Shown here in pieces: positions 1-13,200 of a stretch of DNA of 64,000 bases. The stretch comes from Ficedula albicollis (Eukaryota; Chordata; Aves; Passeriformes; Muscicapidae). Position 1 is the first letter of the stretch, and every line of letters starts with the position of its first letter. Made by a program: the position numbers and the translations under genes. The stretch is from positions 29,886,901 through 29,950,900 of the forward strand of contig NC_021674.1 of NCBI RefSeq assembly GCF_000247815.1, read 5' to 3'. The notes beneath the pieces were generated by a model. That model saw only the letters and a list, made by a program, of their open reading frames with translations, did not search any database and was not told the origin of the DNA.

Positions 1-3000
1 ACATATTAAAGGTGCCAAGTGGAAGAAACGTGTCCAGATAGGGTGCTGCTGTTTTGTATTCTAGGCTGTGTGGGTTTTTTTTGTATTCTAATCCTTAAAG
101 AATTTTTTTTTCCATTCCAAGAAGTGATGAGCTTCCATTTCTGTGCACTGACACATGTAGAGCAGCCGCTCTAAAGATGACATGGGAATAGCTGATTTTT
201 CTGCTGCCTCGATGAAATCATTTCACCGTATGTGAATTCTCTCATCTTTCTGCAGCTCTGCCACGTTGTGTCTCTGGCTACCAAAGTAAGCAGCGTGGCA
301 CAGCAAGATTTTCTTAGCAGTACTGCATCTGTCTTGGAGGTTGGGAAGAGAGGTGAAAGAATATATAGGTTAATATGAAGTCTTTATAGAACTCAAACAG
401 GAAATTTTAATAAAACGTTACTTGTGTACACCTCATATATCTAGTCATGAAAAGTAATTGGGGAGAAAGAGTTTTTTTATTCATTGGTAAAATCATTAGT
501 TGCATAGTTGGCTTCACTTTCCCCTTCCTTACCCAAAACTCAAGCTGCCAAGGTATTCCAGAGAGGAAAATATTTTCTCTGATGGACAGTATCTTCCATT
601 CAGTTGGGGCACTCGGGGGTATAGAGTGAAAGCCAATCACCTTCAATATCTATGTTGTTTGTTTGTTGTTTTCCTCTGTTCTGACTATAATTCAGAACAA
701 TAGATTACAGTGTTTAATATTGCATTAGATATATATTTGTTGTTTAAAAACTAAACACATAAACTTACTCAGTAGTTGAGCTATGACAGCTGTAAGCCAG
801 GATTAATATATTCTAGTTTCACAGTGAATCTACAACTTGACTAGCTATAAAGTACTTGCAAAATTCAGACTGTGTCTGTGAAATAGGTTCTGCTGCTTTT
901 AATGTGCAAGCAGACATCAAAGTGCAATATGCCAACAGGACAGAAAACTTCTGGCCATGGCCACTATGCTGGCTATCTACATAATGAGTCTGAGGAAGCT
1001 GTCCTGTCCATCTAGCTGTGACCACCCAGGCATTTTTCCTTCAAAAGGGTTAGTGGCTGAGAGGGTTTCTTTTCTCTTTACATATGTATAGTCAATCCTG
1101 AGACAATATTATCCAGGTCAGCAGAATTTTGTAATGTATATTCCGACCTTGGAGTCTTAACATGTGACTCAGGTTTTTATTGGAAAGATATTCATTAGCA
1201 ATTAAATATGGTTTTATTGCATTTAAAGATATGATTATTGTAAACAGCTGACTGCTACTGTAACTTTATAACTGGAGCCAGAAAACCTAAATCACTGTAA
1301 AACCCATGTGGGACAAGTAAAAGGGTGTGCAATTTGCATGGCATGGATTTTAACAGTTTATGTAAAGTCACTATGAGTTCTTTTAGTCTCTTTTGTTCAT
1401 AGAATTGCTTGTACTGCTATCTGTTTAACCCTGCTGCTACTGGTTTTGGTTAAAACTGAAATCTAGTTAAAGATGAACAGCAGTGTACTATTCATCTGGT
1501 AGTTTAAATTTTAAATTTATTACCCAGGACGATTTTATTGTGATTGACTAAGTTGTCAATATTATACATGCCTATGATTAGATAACTACTGCACTTTCCT
1601 CGTTTCTTCAAATTGTATAAAAGATTTAGATGTTAAGGTGAAAAAAGATTGATGATAAAGCTTTATTCCTTGTAGGAAGGTTTTTAAAGTACTTGGTAGA
1701 TTCGAAATGGTGTTTTTCAGTGCACTAAATCTTTACATCCTTGATAAAAGAACTTGAGAAAGAAGCAAAATTACTCCTATGTTCCTTTGGAGTCAGAAGT
1801 GAGGACAAAGCCTAGGAGTCCTCAAAGGATGGGCAGTTGTTGGTTAAATGGATTCAGCTTTTGGATCTAGTAGCTGAGCTGTGGTTGTCCATTACCCTGT
1901 AATTCTGTTGAGAGTAGAATGAAAGCCATTGGATCTAATTTCAGGCTTAATAGTTCAATTACATCTCCTTTCTTGTGGAAAAACAGCATTTCAAAAGACA
2001 ATTGTTCACACCCTGGGAGAACCTTAAAGCTGCCATTAGATCTATATGTCAGATCCCCGGGGAATGCTTTGAATAAATGGGAGGCTTTAGCCTCTTCAAA
2101 AGAGACCTGGCTCTGAGCAATATCTGGCTGTTCTTCCTGTATGTATGGGTGCCTGAGGGGCAGGACCTGTTGCTCTAGTTTATATATAGCCGATTTATTG
2201 TCTTCTGTCTTCAGTCTGGTGTAATCTCTATCTGGCCACTAATACCTTAGAAGTCCTTTTTTTCTTCCTGTTGCTTATTGTCATCACACCCAACTGTTCC
2301 TTACTAGAGTATCTGAAGATTTTCTTGCACTCCTTAACTCTCTGAATAAAATCATTAGTGGTGTGTGACCTATATGGGCCAAGACTTTTCCTTGCTATTT
2401 TTAAATTTGTTTTGAGAACTTTCCAGCCCTACTCTTACTCATATAGGAGGGATTCAACTGGCAGGCGCCTAAAACATGTAAGAGAAATTCCTCTTCTTGG
2501 TCCAAGATAGAGGAGATTTAACAACTATTTCCTGTGAAACCTGGTGAATCTGGAGTTCCCCTGGTCATCAGAGGGTTAATAAAAATGTCGCCAAAGGCAG
2601 GAAACACGAGGCTGTATTGGAGCAGTGCAAGGATTTGTGGAGAAGTGGTGAGGTACCTTGCAAATGGAGCTTATTGTCTGCTTGATTACTTGGAAATTAC
2701 TTCCCTATTTCTACTTCTGTTAATGTCACCAGAAGAGGTAGTAGTTTTAAGTCTGTTTAACTTTCAACAGTAACACCAGAGTCTCTAAAACTTCTTCCCC
2801 TTTTTCCTTTGCCAAGAAGCAGAACTGGAGTTGTAGGGAATGAGGGAAAAGAGGGGGTTTGATTCTGTGAGGCAAAAGACATTTGGCTGAAAATGCAGTC
2901 CTGCCTTTATCAGTATGAACTGTCTTGAGGTGAGACCTAAGGCGATGTATAAATTATGAGTTATTTTCAGCTTTTGCATTTGGGCATACTTATTTTTAAA

Positions 3001-5702
3001 GATATTTTTAAATTACATCTTTCAAAATACTAAGAACACTTGCACCATCTACCCTCTTCTTCCTCTTCTTCCTTGCTTCCTATTCTACAATCCAAAGACT
3101 GTTTGGAGGAAGTTTTCTGTAGTTTAAGAAATCAGGCACAGCCTTCTTGGGGCATTCTGTATCCTAGCATATGAAAACAAAGTCATCTCTGACATTAGAG
3201 CCTAACACATTTGCCAAGCAAAAAAAACAAACAGTTTGCAGTTCAGTTGTATAGTGTCCAGTCAATTTTTTTTTTTGTTTGTTTTAAGCCAAAATCTTTA
3301 ATTATTTCAGTATGGGCAAGAGTTATGCTGCTCGGAAAGCAGCTACATATTTCCCACAGCACCAAAGCTATCTAAGCATGTTTTGTGACCATCTTTGTTC
3401 CTGCAGTGGGGATGCATATAGTGCATTCAGACTTATTGCAGGCATAAAGTAAATGAGAAGACTGGACTGTAGATCATAGAAAATTGTGTGCCAGTAGGTG
3501 TGTGCAAATAGGGACAGGAAGAGGGTGTCAGCTGTGTCTGGAGAATTAATTATCTGTGGTTCTCTATACCAAACTTGCAGAGCTGGCCATCTCCCCCAAA
3601 AATGTTAGCTGCCTGGCTGTGAAGGGCAGCTGTGTGCCACTCAGTCCAGCAGCTTCTTCCCCTCAGATCTGGGCCCTCTTTAGACCTCCAGACCTCAAAT
3701 CCTGGCAGGTCTTGACATAATTGTATGTACTGGGAAACTGAGCTCATGAGGTCAAGCCAAGTGGATGAATGCAGTGAGATAATGGCCCATGACAATGGGA
3801 GTGGATAGTTCACTGGGTCTCTTGGAGATCACTTGCTCTGTGAGGAAACAATAACTAAAAAAAATTCCAAGTCTGCTTATGGAATGGAAAATGAGTGGAA
3901 AACTAGTGCTTTGTGTAACATTTAGGCAATGGAAGAAGTCAAAGCATTTTTTCGAGAATTATAGATAACAGATGGTGTTTTTCAGGTGATATGGATGTCC
4001 TTTGGGACTTTCAGGAAGTTCCTCTGCAGACCATGGCAGAAATGAGTGATTGTACTTTGACTCTTTCTTCTCAGATGAGTTCTTGTAATTCTTTTTTTTT
4101 TTTGAAGAGGGGTGGCATTGTGTGTTTTACTTGCCTGCTCTCAACCTGCCTGTTTTAGGGCTGCCTCTCATTTGCATACCACTTTCTCATGATAAATGAG
4201 TGCCTTGGTGAGAACTCCCTCCTTTTTTATCCAGAGCCTGTAGGCTATGGAAAGACATTGCATACAGTTTTGCACACACTTTGAGTTTACCAGGAGAAAA
4301 AAAATCTAGTTATTTACCTTCATTCACTTCCAGTGCTTCTCCTTTTATCTTCTGGAACAGCCTGTGTGTTGAAAGTGCATTTTTAATTAAATTGTTTGCA
4401 TCTTGTATATGTACAATACATTCATTTTGAGGGCATTTTTATTACAGTAGGAGGGTGGTGATAAGTAATAAGTCTCAAGAATAATTAAAACGTGTGTTAA
4501 CTTGTGTATGTTTTCAGTAGTGATTGAACTTCATGTTGAGTCTCTGCTGAGTCCAAGATCAGATCTTAATCAAGTAGAAAAGGAAGGAAGGGGTGATGGG
4601 GAAAGGAAGAGTTGGTTGTAGTTACCTTTATAAGTTCTTGCCAGCTTAAGATAAACATCAGTTGTCAAGTTTATTTCTAAAATAATTTTTTTAAAAGTAT
4701 ATTGCTTCCAATTTTTTAGATATTCAGCTGCAAATAGTTTCTATGTTCAACACTTATTGAGGGAGAAATCTAGACAGTGGGTAATGTTGTAAATCAACAT
4801 TTGGAGATGTCTTCACCTTTTCTGTGTATGGGTGTAGCCTCAGAGTTTTGTTCAGTTTAAAGACTGAAGGGAAAAAACAGAGTAACCTAGTAGGGCTTTA
4901 ACTGCATCATGATGTGACAGAGTAAAGATTTAAATAACTAGAGGTTTCCCAGAGAGAATATGGTATCTGTTTGGTTTTTTTCCTTTTACTTTGGGGAGAT
5001 ACATGTGCACTCCAGAACCAGCAAGATGCATGGTTTTGATCTGAAACTTTCGCTTTCTGTGCTAAATAATAATTAGTGCTTTGCATTAATAATGGCATAC
5101 CAGATCCCCGTGTGGGAGAAGAAAAGGGCCTGATTCAAGGACAGTGATTGGAGTCCTGTTGCATAAAATGCTGTGAAAAAAATGTTGATTTCTCTGTCTT
5201 TGAAGAGTACAGTTTTACTGTTTGCTTGTAGATGGTTTGACTTTGGTAGAGACAGCAGGTGAATTAACATGAATCACATGAGCTTTGCCAAGGATTCTAT
5301 GACATTCATACCCAAGTCAAGCTGAGGCATGTAACAGTGTTCTGAAATGGATAGTAGTTCTGAAGATGTCCCTAATATTTAACCAAATTCAATGTCTGCA
5401 CTGGAGGTTAAGTGCTGGTTTAGTCTGCACGAGTGTTATTTGCTCTCTGGAAGAGATCTGTTTGTTTTAAACTTGTAAGTCAAGTAAAAGTTTATCTAAT
5501 TAAAACCCCCTATTGAAATGCTTCTTGTGTGAAGCAAGCTTTCAGTATTTCATAAAATTATTGTTAGTGAATATACTAGGCTAGCCTTCACAAAACACTC
5601 GAGATTATTTTGAAAGTATGACCTAAGGGGCAAAACCTGAGAGACATTTCTCTTTTAGGCTGGTAGGATTTTACAAGATTGATTGTTACTTTTTCCTTAC
5701 AG
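1..5702 (+). other. KCNK5: KCNK5 intron 1 (3' part)
   Basis: This is non-coding sequence ending in the exon 2 acceptor. I looked for an exon encoding the KCNK5 N terminus (first transmembrane helix and cap) in all frames and found none. The longest frame is 87 codons and resembles nothing I know. Only short A or T runs are visible, and no clear interspersed repeat. Because exon 2 starts in phase 0 at about residue 63, the single missing exon must lie upstream of base 1. Confidence 0.85.
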
Positions 5703-5814
5703 ATTGTGTCAGAGGCTCATGAAGAGGGGGTTGCCATCACTGGGAACAATACTTTCAACAACTGGAATTGGCCTAACGCTGTGATCTTTGCTGCTACTGT
5801 GATCACTACAATCG
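5703..5814 (+). CDS. KCNK5: KCNK5 exon 2: first pore loop
   Basis: This exon is 112 nt, 37 codons plus one base. It follows a pyrimidine-rich acceptor ending ttccttacag at 5702 and is followed by the donor gtaaat at 5815. It encodes the end of the extracellular cap, an N-N-T N-glycosylation sequon (5745-5753, equivalent to human N77), the pore helix WNWPNAVIFAATV and the start of filter 1 (TTIG). The final G is the first base of the split glycine codon completed by exon 3. Confidence 0.95.
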
Positions 5815-8800
5815 GTAAATATTTACTGTGTCAACCTTCCTAGCTGCAGTTTTCTGTAGGCTCTACTGTGTTTGTACTCTCCCATTTCTGTGTCAAGGTA
5901 GCCACCAAATAAAGTCCCCATGATTGGAGCTGCCTGAAGTACGTGTTCACCTGCAGATTCATAGAGAAAAAAACGAGGGTTTTGGCACTCTGTGTGTGTG
6001 TACAGAGGAGAAAAGTGTGTCCTTCCAATAAGTAATGGAATAAAGGTGCTGTTGGGGTTGGCTGGTGTCATTCCAGTTCCATTGATTCATGCACTTAAAT
6101 TTCCAAATCATGAAATTCCAAAACAAAAGCATAGCAAAGTGTTCCATTAAACTAATACCTAAAGCAAGTGCATATGAGGTTTTTGGATTTTATACACACA
6201 TGTCCTCTTGAGCTACTGCTAAATTATCAGTGTTTCTGGCTTGCAGAACTAACTAGACTTTTTATCCACCTCTTAAAAAACAGGTGAAGCAGAACTGTTG
6301 CTTTTTAAATATCAGTACTGATTTGTGCTTGTAAGACCTTCTGCACTGGAAGACTTCTTCCTCCTGTGATGTATAGGTTTTCAGAATTCAACATCATTTG
6401 CCTTCTGCTTTTACAAAAAAATCTTTTCTACATGGTGTTGTTGCACACTTGGTGCACCTATAATAAAAAAAAAAAAAGGAATGCAAAATAAACAAAGAGG
6501 ACTGAATGTAGGAATCTTACTGTTAAACCATATGCAGTACTGTGGTTTCCTTTATTATTTAAAATTCACAATAACCAGCTTGTAATATAACTTATAAAAA
6601 ATGTTGAAGTCAATTACACACCTAAATAAGAAAACTCTGTCAGAAATTCAGAAAATAGGCTGCTGATTTTAGAAGCTGAATCTGTAATGTCCTTTTGGGT
6701 TCTGTGATCATCAAATAACTAAATTCCTTTGAAATATCTTGCACTTTTTTGCCTTGGACTTAACTCCCAAGCCCTTACCTGCAAAGGTACCAGGTCACAA
6801 GTTAAATGTGTATAGTGGATCTTTCACCTGGGAGCTAGCTTCAGGATGAAATTTCGAGTTTCATTCCATAAAATTAAATCAATCAAGTTTTAGCAGTGCT
6901 GCTTAAGATTGGAGCAACATATTAGAAGTTTAGAGATGAGCTTTATTTTCTATTTATCCCATCCTGTCCAGAAAAAGGTGCAGAAAATCTAGGGAGCACT
7001 TAAAGTGCAATAATGGAATATGTGTTTGTTAGAGTAGACTTGGAAGGCATCCAAGTTTCAGAAGATGAGCAGCTGGAGTAAACCAAATTCCTTTTAGATG
7101 GTAAAGTGAGGAGTGCCCAACACAGTGGGAGCCCAGAGAGTGTTGTTTTGTGCACAGGCAGAACTGCCTTGAATCCTCTTCCAGAGCACACAGGGGACAT
7201 ACTTGTCTCTTTCAGGTTACGGAAATGTTTCCCCAAAGACGCACGCTGGGCGTCTCTTCTGCATATTTTATGGGCTTTTTGGAGTCCCTCTCTGCTTGAC
7301 GTGGATCAGTGCTCTGGGGAAATTCTTTGGAGGACGTGCCAAGAGGCTGGGCCAGTTTCTGACAAAAAGAGGAGTAAGCCTGGTAAGCCCTTACTTGTTT
7401 ACCCTTGAACTGTGTAGTGTTGATGCCTGAATTAAGCTTGCACTTCTTAACTTGCCTGCTTATCTCGTAGTAAATGAGCATTTGCACAAATACAAATTTT
7501 CCCAAATGTTGCATTGAAAGAAATAAAAGAGGGATGGAATCTGATGTGTTAGTTCTGCAAGAAGTTTAGCAAAATGAGGTCTCATACAAACCTTTGGTAC
7601 TAATTCTTATTTTGAAGACCTTTAGGACAGATGTACATAAGGCTCAATTTCACAGACATTTCATTCAAGCTCCTCAGGCACAGAAATGAAAATTATATGT
7701 CCTGCTTGGCTCTCACCTGCCTGCATGCTTGCACGAGTATTTCCTGCTGTGTAGCAAACCTACTGCAAAACAATATTTTGTTCCGAGTTACAGGCTTGTG
7801 TTTTTTTGTTTGTGGCATTTTGGTGGATTTTTAGTGGTGGTTTGTTTGGGTTTCTTTCTCCCCCTCCCTCAGTTCTAACTCTGCCCAGGAACGGGAGGCA
7901 GTGCAGAGTCATAGTGCCTGGAGGGCACTGGGACTGGTTTAGGTCCTGGTTTCAGAATCAGACCAAGAAATTTCTTGGGTTTGCACCTGAGAAGGAAGTA
8001 TAGGAAATAACAGTGAAATGCATGTATATGTGCAGGTTTGCGCAGAGGTTGGCATGAGTGGCAAAGGGAAAGAAACAGAAATAACTTGAAACACTTCTGA
8101 TATTCTGTATTTGAATGAGTAAAAGGAAAATTAGAGGTACTGATGGTTTTTTAGACTAGAGTGCTATGTCCATATCCCAGGTGAGTTTATAAAATACCAG
8201 GAACTTCTTAAACTCTTCCAAGAGCATGAAAGAAAACTATGAGCAAATAATCTTTTTTGAGCAAACAGTTGTAAAAATAGGGAGTTCTGCCTAAAAGAAG
8301 AAAAAAAAGGTGTGTTTACTTCAATCACTTTTAGTGACTTTTAATTATGGTGGCTAAATTGTTAGCACGAAACTGAAATATCTGGTACTGTCAGATGATT
8401 CTTGGTGCCATGAGTGGGGAGAAAAAAAATGGAGATCTTTCCCTGAATTTTTCTTTTTTCTTCACAGAGGAAAGCCCAAATTACATGCACGGCTATTTTT
8501 ATTGTTTGGGGTGTCTTGGTCCATCTGGTTATTCCTCCCTTTGTCTTCATGGTAACTGAAGAATGGAATTACATTGAAGGCCTCTATTTCTCATTCATCA
8601 CTATCACCACCATAGGATTTGGAGATTTTGTTGCTGGTCAGTAATTGTATTTTATGTATTATTTTGTTACATGCATAGTGTGGTAATTCTACTTCCAAAT
8701 TCATTTTGAAAATATGTTTTCTAAGCTTTTCCAGCACATTTTGCAGGATAGAAAATTCTGTTAATGCTGGGTACTGATCCAATGGACTAGATCTGGCTCT

Positions 8801-10264
8801 TCAGTGTTGGTGTAGACACCTAAGATCTTTATTGGGTTAATTTTGCAGTGAAGTTCTAGAGTTCAAAAGTCCTTCAGTTGCCCCAGGTCTTTATTTCAGG
8901 CAAGGAGCTACCCTGCCCACCATGTTAGTTGTGCACCTTTGAATGGGATCCAGTATAGCAGGATGTGTAGGCAGTGGGCAATGCTTTCTACACCTCCCTA
9001 GAACTAATCAATGGGGAGTCCTGAGCATATTCCCCTCTTCCTCTTAAAGTTCTTCTTTCTCTAAAATCCACTGCTTTGTTCAGCACTTCCTCGTAAGTGG
9101 AACTCTAATTTTTTTTCTTAAGATGGGTACCTATATATGCATACTTCAGTGACAGGAAGAAGACTTGTAATTTTCAAACAGGAAAATGTTCACTTTTGTA
9201 TCTTATAAGGAGAGGATAAATATGCTTCATTTTTATTTTGTTTGTCCAGTGGTCAGAATACATGTGGCCAAGAAGTGGAAGATGTGGGTTCTGCTTTTTA
9301 TTTAATTTCCCTATTCTTTACCTCTCTGGCCAGTGTTCAAATAAAAAGGCCCTTTTAGTGAGGAAGGGAGTAGTTCTCAGGGCCATAACTTCAAAGGTTT
9401 ATCATCTGTGTCTTCTTTCATTAATGTTTTTGTTTTTAATTTTTTGTAGGTGTAAATCCAAATGTAAACTATCATGCGCTTTACAGATATTTTGTGGAGT
9501 TATGGATCTACCTGGGACTAGCTTGGCTCTCTCTCTTTGTTAACTGGAAGGTCAGTATGTTTGTGGAAGTCCACAAAGCAATCAAGAAACGGAGGAAAAA
9601 AAGAAAAGAGTCGTTTGACAACCATCCTCGGTCTAAAAAACCCCTTCAAATGGGTACCTCAAAGGATGTCAACATTTTCAGCTTTCTTTCAAAGAAGGAA
9701 GAGACCTACAATGACCTTATAAAGCAAATTGGGAAGAAGGCCCTGAAGACAAGCAATGACAAAATGATTATAGTGGAAAATGCCAAACAAATGAATGCCA
9801 GTATAGATGTTCAGGTGACTTACACAAAGACAGAGTCATTTGAGTATGATGAGGCTTCCCTGGACATTCAGAATGGTCACGTACTGAGACCACTCCATAA
9901 CAAACGTGTTGGAGACAGCCCTCTAGAAGGAACCATGTTTGTGAACCAGCTGGACAGGATTAGTGAAGAAGAAGGTGAAGTGTGGGATTCCAGAGACTAT
10001 CGGCCCTTAATATTTGAGAATGCCAATATAACATTTGTAAATGAAGATGATGATGAAGAGGAAGATATCTCAGATGATGAGGAAACATCAAAATCCTCTA
10101 TGGATGATAATCTCGCAGAGGAATCTGAAGCTGCAAAAAAATTGGTAAAATTCCCATCCTCTGATGATTCTACCTTTACCAATAATGAGCTAGAACTTTC
10201 TGTGCCTTATGAACAACTGATGAATGAGTATAATACAGTAAGCAATGTGAAGGCTGCTACGTGA
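5703..10264 (+). CDS. KCNK5: KCNK5 (TASK-2) two-pore potassium channel, exons 2-5; 5' end outside window
   Basis: The coding sequence is join(5703..5814,7216..7382,8468..8636,9450..10264). It gives 420 residues plus a TGA stop. The family makes alkaline-activated background K+ channels in the plasma membrane, working as dimers, with roles in epithelial transport, volume regulation and respiratory chemosensing. Both selectivity filters are visible: TTIGYG (split by the exon 2/3 junction) and TTIGFGD (exon 4). Segments M2, M3 and M4 follow in order, then a basic KKRRKKRKE stretch and a long tail ending near SVPYEQLMNEYN, as I recall for human KCNK5. By alignment from memory, exon 2 begins at about human residue 63, so exon 1 would supply about 62 residues and the whole protein would be about 482 (human 499). 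Residues equivalent to the TASK-2 pH sensors R224 (9485-9487) and K245 (9548-9550) are kept. All joins preserve frame and no disruption is seen. KCNK17 or another paralogue is unlikely given the near-identity of the pore and M4. Confidence 0.96.
5815..7215 (+). other. KCNK5: KCNK5 intron 2
   Basis: This GT-AG intron is 1401 bp and interrupts a glycine codon inside selectivity filter 1. It contains an A12 run near 6467-6478. No other gene or repeat was recognised. Confidence 0.93.
7216..7382 (+). CDS. KCNK5: KCNK5 exon 3: filter 1 end, M2 helix
   Basis: This exon is 167 nt, with acceptor tttcag at 7215 and donor gtaagc at 7383. It completes filter 1 (G-Y-G-N) and encodes the M2 helix (around RLFCIFYGLFGVPLCLTW). 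The cytoplasmic loop FFGGRAKRLGQFLTKRGVSL follows. It ends on a complete codon (phase 0). Open frames seen here in other phases are shadows. Confidence 0.95.
7383..8467 (+). other. KCNK5: KCNK5 intron 3
   Basis: This GT-AG intron is 1085 bp, phase 0, after the M2 loop. It has a pyrimidine-rich 3' end. No nested gene was seen. Confidence 0.93.
8468..8636 (+). CDS. KCNK5: KCNK5 exon 4: M3 helix and second pore loop
   Basis: This exon is 169 nt, with acceptor ttcacag at 8467 and donor gtcagt at 8637. It begins RKAQITC, runs through the hydrophobic M3 helix (IFIVWGVLVHLVIPPFVFMV), then EEWNYIEGLYFSF and pore loop 2 with the filter TTIGFGDF. It ends with one base of a split glycine codon. Confidence 0.95.
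8637..9449 (+). other. KCNK5: KCNK5 intron 4
   Basis: This GT-AG intron is 813 bp and splits a glycine codon just after filter 2. It ends in a long T-rich tract before the acceptor. Nothing else was recognised. Confidence 0.93.
9450..10264 (+). CDS. KCNK5: KCNK5 exon 5: M4 helix, pH sensors and cytoplasmic tail
   Basis: This is the terminal coding exon, 815 nt, with acceptor tttttgtag at 9449 and stop TGA at 10262-10264. It encodes the loop VNPNVNYHALYRYF, the M4 helix ELWIYLGLAWLSLFVNW and then the cytoplasmic tail. R (9485-9487) and K (9548-9550) match the extracellular and intracellular pH sensors of TASK-2. The basic segment after M4 has been linked to G-beta-gamma regulation in mammals. 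DVNIFSFLSKKEETYNDL is conserved. The middle of the tail diverges from the glycine/proline-rich human segment. An acidic run, EDDDEEEDISDDEE, lies near 10042-10083. Confidence 0.95.
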
Positions 10265-13200
10265 AGCATGCTGGACAATGGTTTTCCGAAATGGTCAGCA
10301 CATATTGAACACAGAGAAAGGAGAAAAGTAGATTTGCAGTTTCTCCTGTCTCTTGAAAACAAAAGCAAGTCCCAAACTAAGAAACTCCAGTATGCTTTTC
10401 CCATCCTAAGTTGGCTTCTGAGCCCATCAGCTTTGCTTTTCTGAAAGACTTGTAAAATAACAGTTGAATCTGGAGTCCTACTCCTTCTTTGGATTTTATG
10501 GTTCTTGAACAAAATAGAAAAGACTAGTTAATACACTGGATCTGCTCTGAGTTCATGCATTTCATTGAGGAAATATTTTGGGAGTGTAACTATACTGTTG
10601 CAAGACTGTTTTGGGCATCAGATATGTTCGGTTACTCCATTAGCCTTTCACCTCTGAAAACCTGGATTTGAGTCCTGCTTTTATCACAAATGAAATCAAG
10701 GGGATTGCCCATTGTTGAGTTGTTACCGCCAAAAATACGGCGCTAGCACGCTGTTCTTAATGAGGAACTTCGGGTGGAATGCCAGGACACACAGATCTGA
10801 GCTGAAGTGTGCAGGTGGACTGAGAAGGAAGCTTCTGAAACATCTCTGTAGTGCTTGTCAAATTATAGTGAACTCTAATTTCGTAAATAAAATACTAAAA
10901 TTAATAGTTCCAAAGGAATGGATGGAGAAGGAGCCCTCTAACAAGGAGGAATCAGCTGGGATGAAGCTTGCCAGTTGGGCTGCTAAGCTGCACATCAGCC
11001 CCACACTGTCAAAGACTAAAGTGACTGGAAGACTGACTGATTAAAGTGTGTATGACCACAAGCAGGATGCAATGAACTTTTTTAGTGTTGAAAGTGTCCT
11101 TCCACTGTCTATTTCCTAAAGGAAATACTTGAATGAACCTTATACAGTATCTGTGTACAGGTGAAGTTCTATTGACACTGTTCTCCTTAGGAAAAAATCA
11201 CCTTGGGAAGCACAGATATGCTCCAAATGCCCTAATGCCTGTTAGAAGGGACCTATAGCACTGCTGCTGATCTGGGCAGTGTGTTAGTCAGTATTGTTGT
11301 TTGATGTTCCTCCCTGCCTTGGTACTTTAGACATGACTTGAATGGGAGATGATTTTTGGAACAGTTGATTACACTTTGTATATTTTTTGGTTGTTATTAG
11401 AGTTTGACTTACATGCATATACAATGGTTATTCTATCCCACTTGATAGAAGGTTGGGCAATATCAAACCTTGGGCAAACTGAGATATGATCAAGTGACTT
11501 CAGGCCATAAGGCACTTTTTTTAGAAGGAACTTTGGCTCTAAGCTTCTAAAAGTATTATCTTTTGACTTGGAGATGGGCTACTCACTAGAAGGAAACATG
11601 TCTGTTCATAACACATAGTGCTCAAATTGTTTTGGCTACAAAGAAATTTTACCATGGTTTTATTTTTCTTTCTTTTTCTATATCTATGCATTAACCCTGA
11701 CAACTCTTTCAAATGAGGCTCTTGATTATATGCTGGCAAAAGGTACTGACCTCAGTTTTATCCAGTATATTTGGAACAGAAAATAGCCAAGACCTTTAAA
11801 CCTTAACATGTCAGGTTCTGCTGATATGTTTGGTTTTCGGGTATTTAAGTCATTCTGGTATGTCCGAAAGTTTCCAGAGTTCAGCGAACAGTTAAAAGTT
11901 GTCTCGTTTTCAGTGAAATGCTGGCAGACTCACTTGCTCTGTAAGAAGACCTTATGGAACCTTGCAATGCTAATCTTAAATTACTGGCTATTTTTGATAA
12001 CTACAAATATTGGCTGCAGCTTCAGTTACTGGCCTGTTCCACAGAAGATGGAGGATATATGAGGAGCTGGTACTCTGGTTGGATAGCCTTTAGATGGGAA
12101 GTTTTGAAGTTATCTGCTGTGATAACAGTAAGGGAAGAAAAGGGACTGTCTTTACTATTCTGTTTCTTTCCTAGCATTTTATATATATATGGCATTTTTT
12201 CAAATAGAATGTGAACACAGTGGCCAAATTGTGGCCAACTCGTGTCCACTTCTGTTATACTAAACAACTGTGGAGTCAACATAATTTGATTTGTATTTAA
12301 TCTGCAATTTATGGTAGTGTTGTTGAAGAGAGATTCTCATTTGTTATCAAATTTTATTGTATTTATGCTATTTGGATCAGGGGTGGCTGGATGAATTTGA
12401 CTTGTATCTGAACAGGAAAGTGGGAGAGGCCATATCAAGAGGATTCTTACTTACTTCTAGTAAAATACCTTAATCCCCACTCTTCTAAAATTATGCCAAG
12501 CCCTTCAAGTTTTTGTATCTGAAGGGTTGTGGTTGACAGCTGTACTTTATAACTGTAAGAAATGTTAGGTAGGATTATGTGCATATGCGCACGATGCTTG
12601 TGTAGTCATCTTAGCCTTCTCTTTTTTTTTTTAATATTTTTTGTTTAAAAAAGTCCACACTAACTTAAAAGAAAATGAGAAAGCACTCCATATAGCTTTT
12701 GTTGTCCTCTAACTTGTCTTCCATTATTGATGCAAAGATCAAAGTTTTAGTAACAGTTAGAAAGCTACAGGGCAACAAGGAGAGAAAAGACTTTCAGCAA
12801 GTGCGTGGAATGGAAAAGCATAGTCCAATCTTCATTTAAAAAACAAGAAAAAGAAAGAAAAAAGTCTCTTTAATACTGAAATAATACAACCCAGACACTT
12901 GGCTGGGCTGCTTTGATTGGGAGGGGATGTTGCACACTGGAACCCAGACTCTGTTCTGTGTAGCGAAGTGCACTTGTACGCCAGAGCTGAGAATAGATGG
13001 GATCTGTTTCATATTATCAAGCTAGATGTGGCTCTCTGGCCTTTCCCAGTGTAGTCAGCATAGACTATAAGTCTGCATAATAAGTATCGTGGGATTTAAA
13101 GTAATAGTTTAAATTTATTAAAACAAAGTACAATATTCCCAGTTTTTTGGGGAAACATGATCACACCTCACAAAACTGTTCTCAAGATATCCCACCATGT

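Noticed and set aside
1..5702. KCNK5 exon 1 within the window
   Set aside because: No frame encodes the N-terminal helix and cap; exon 2 is the first exon present.
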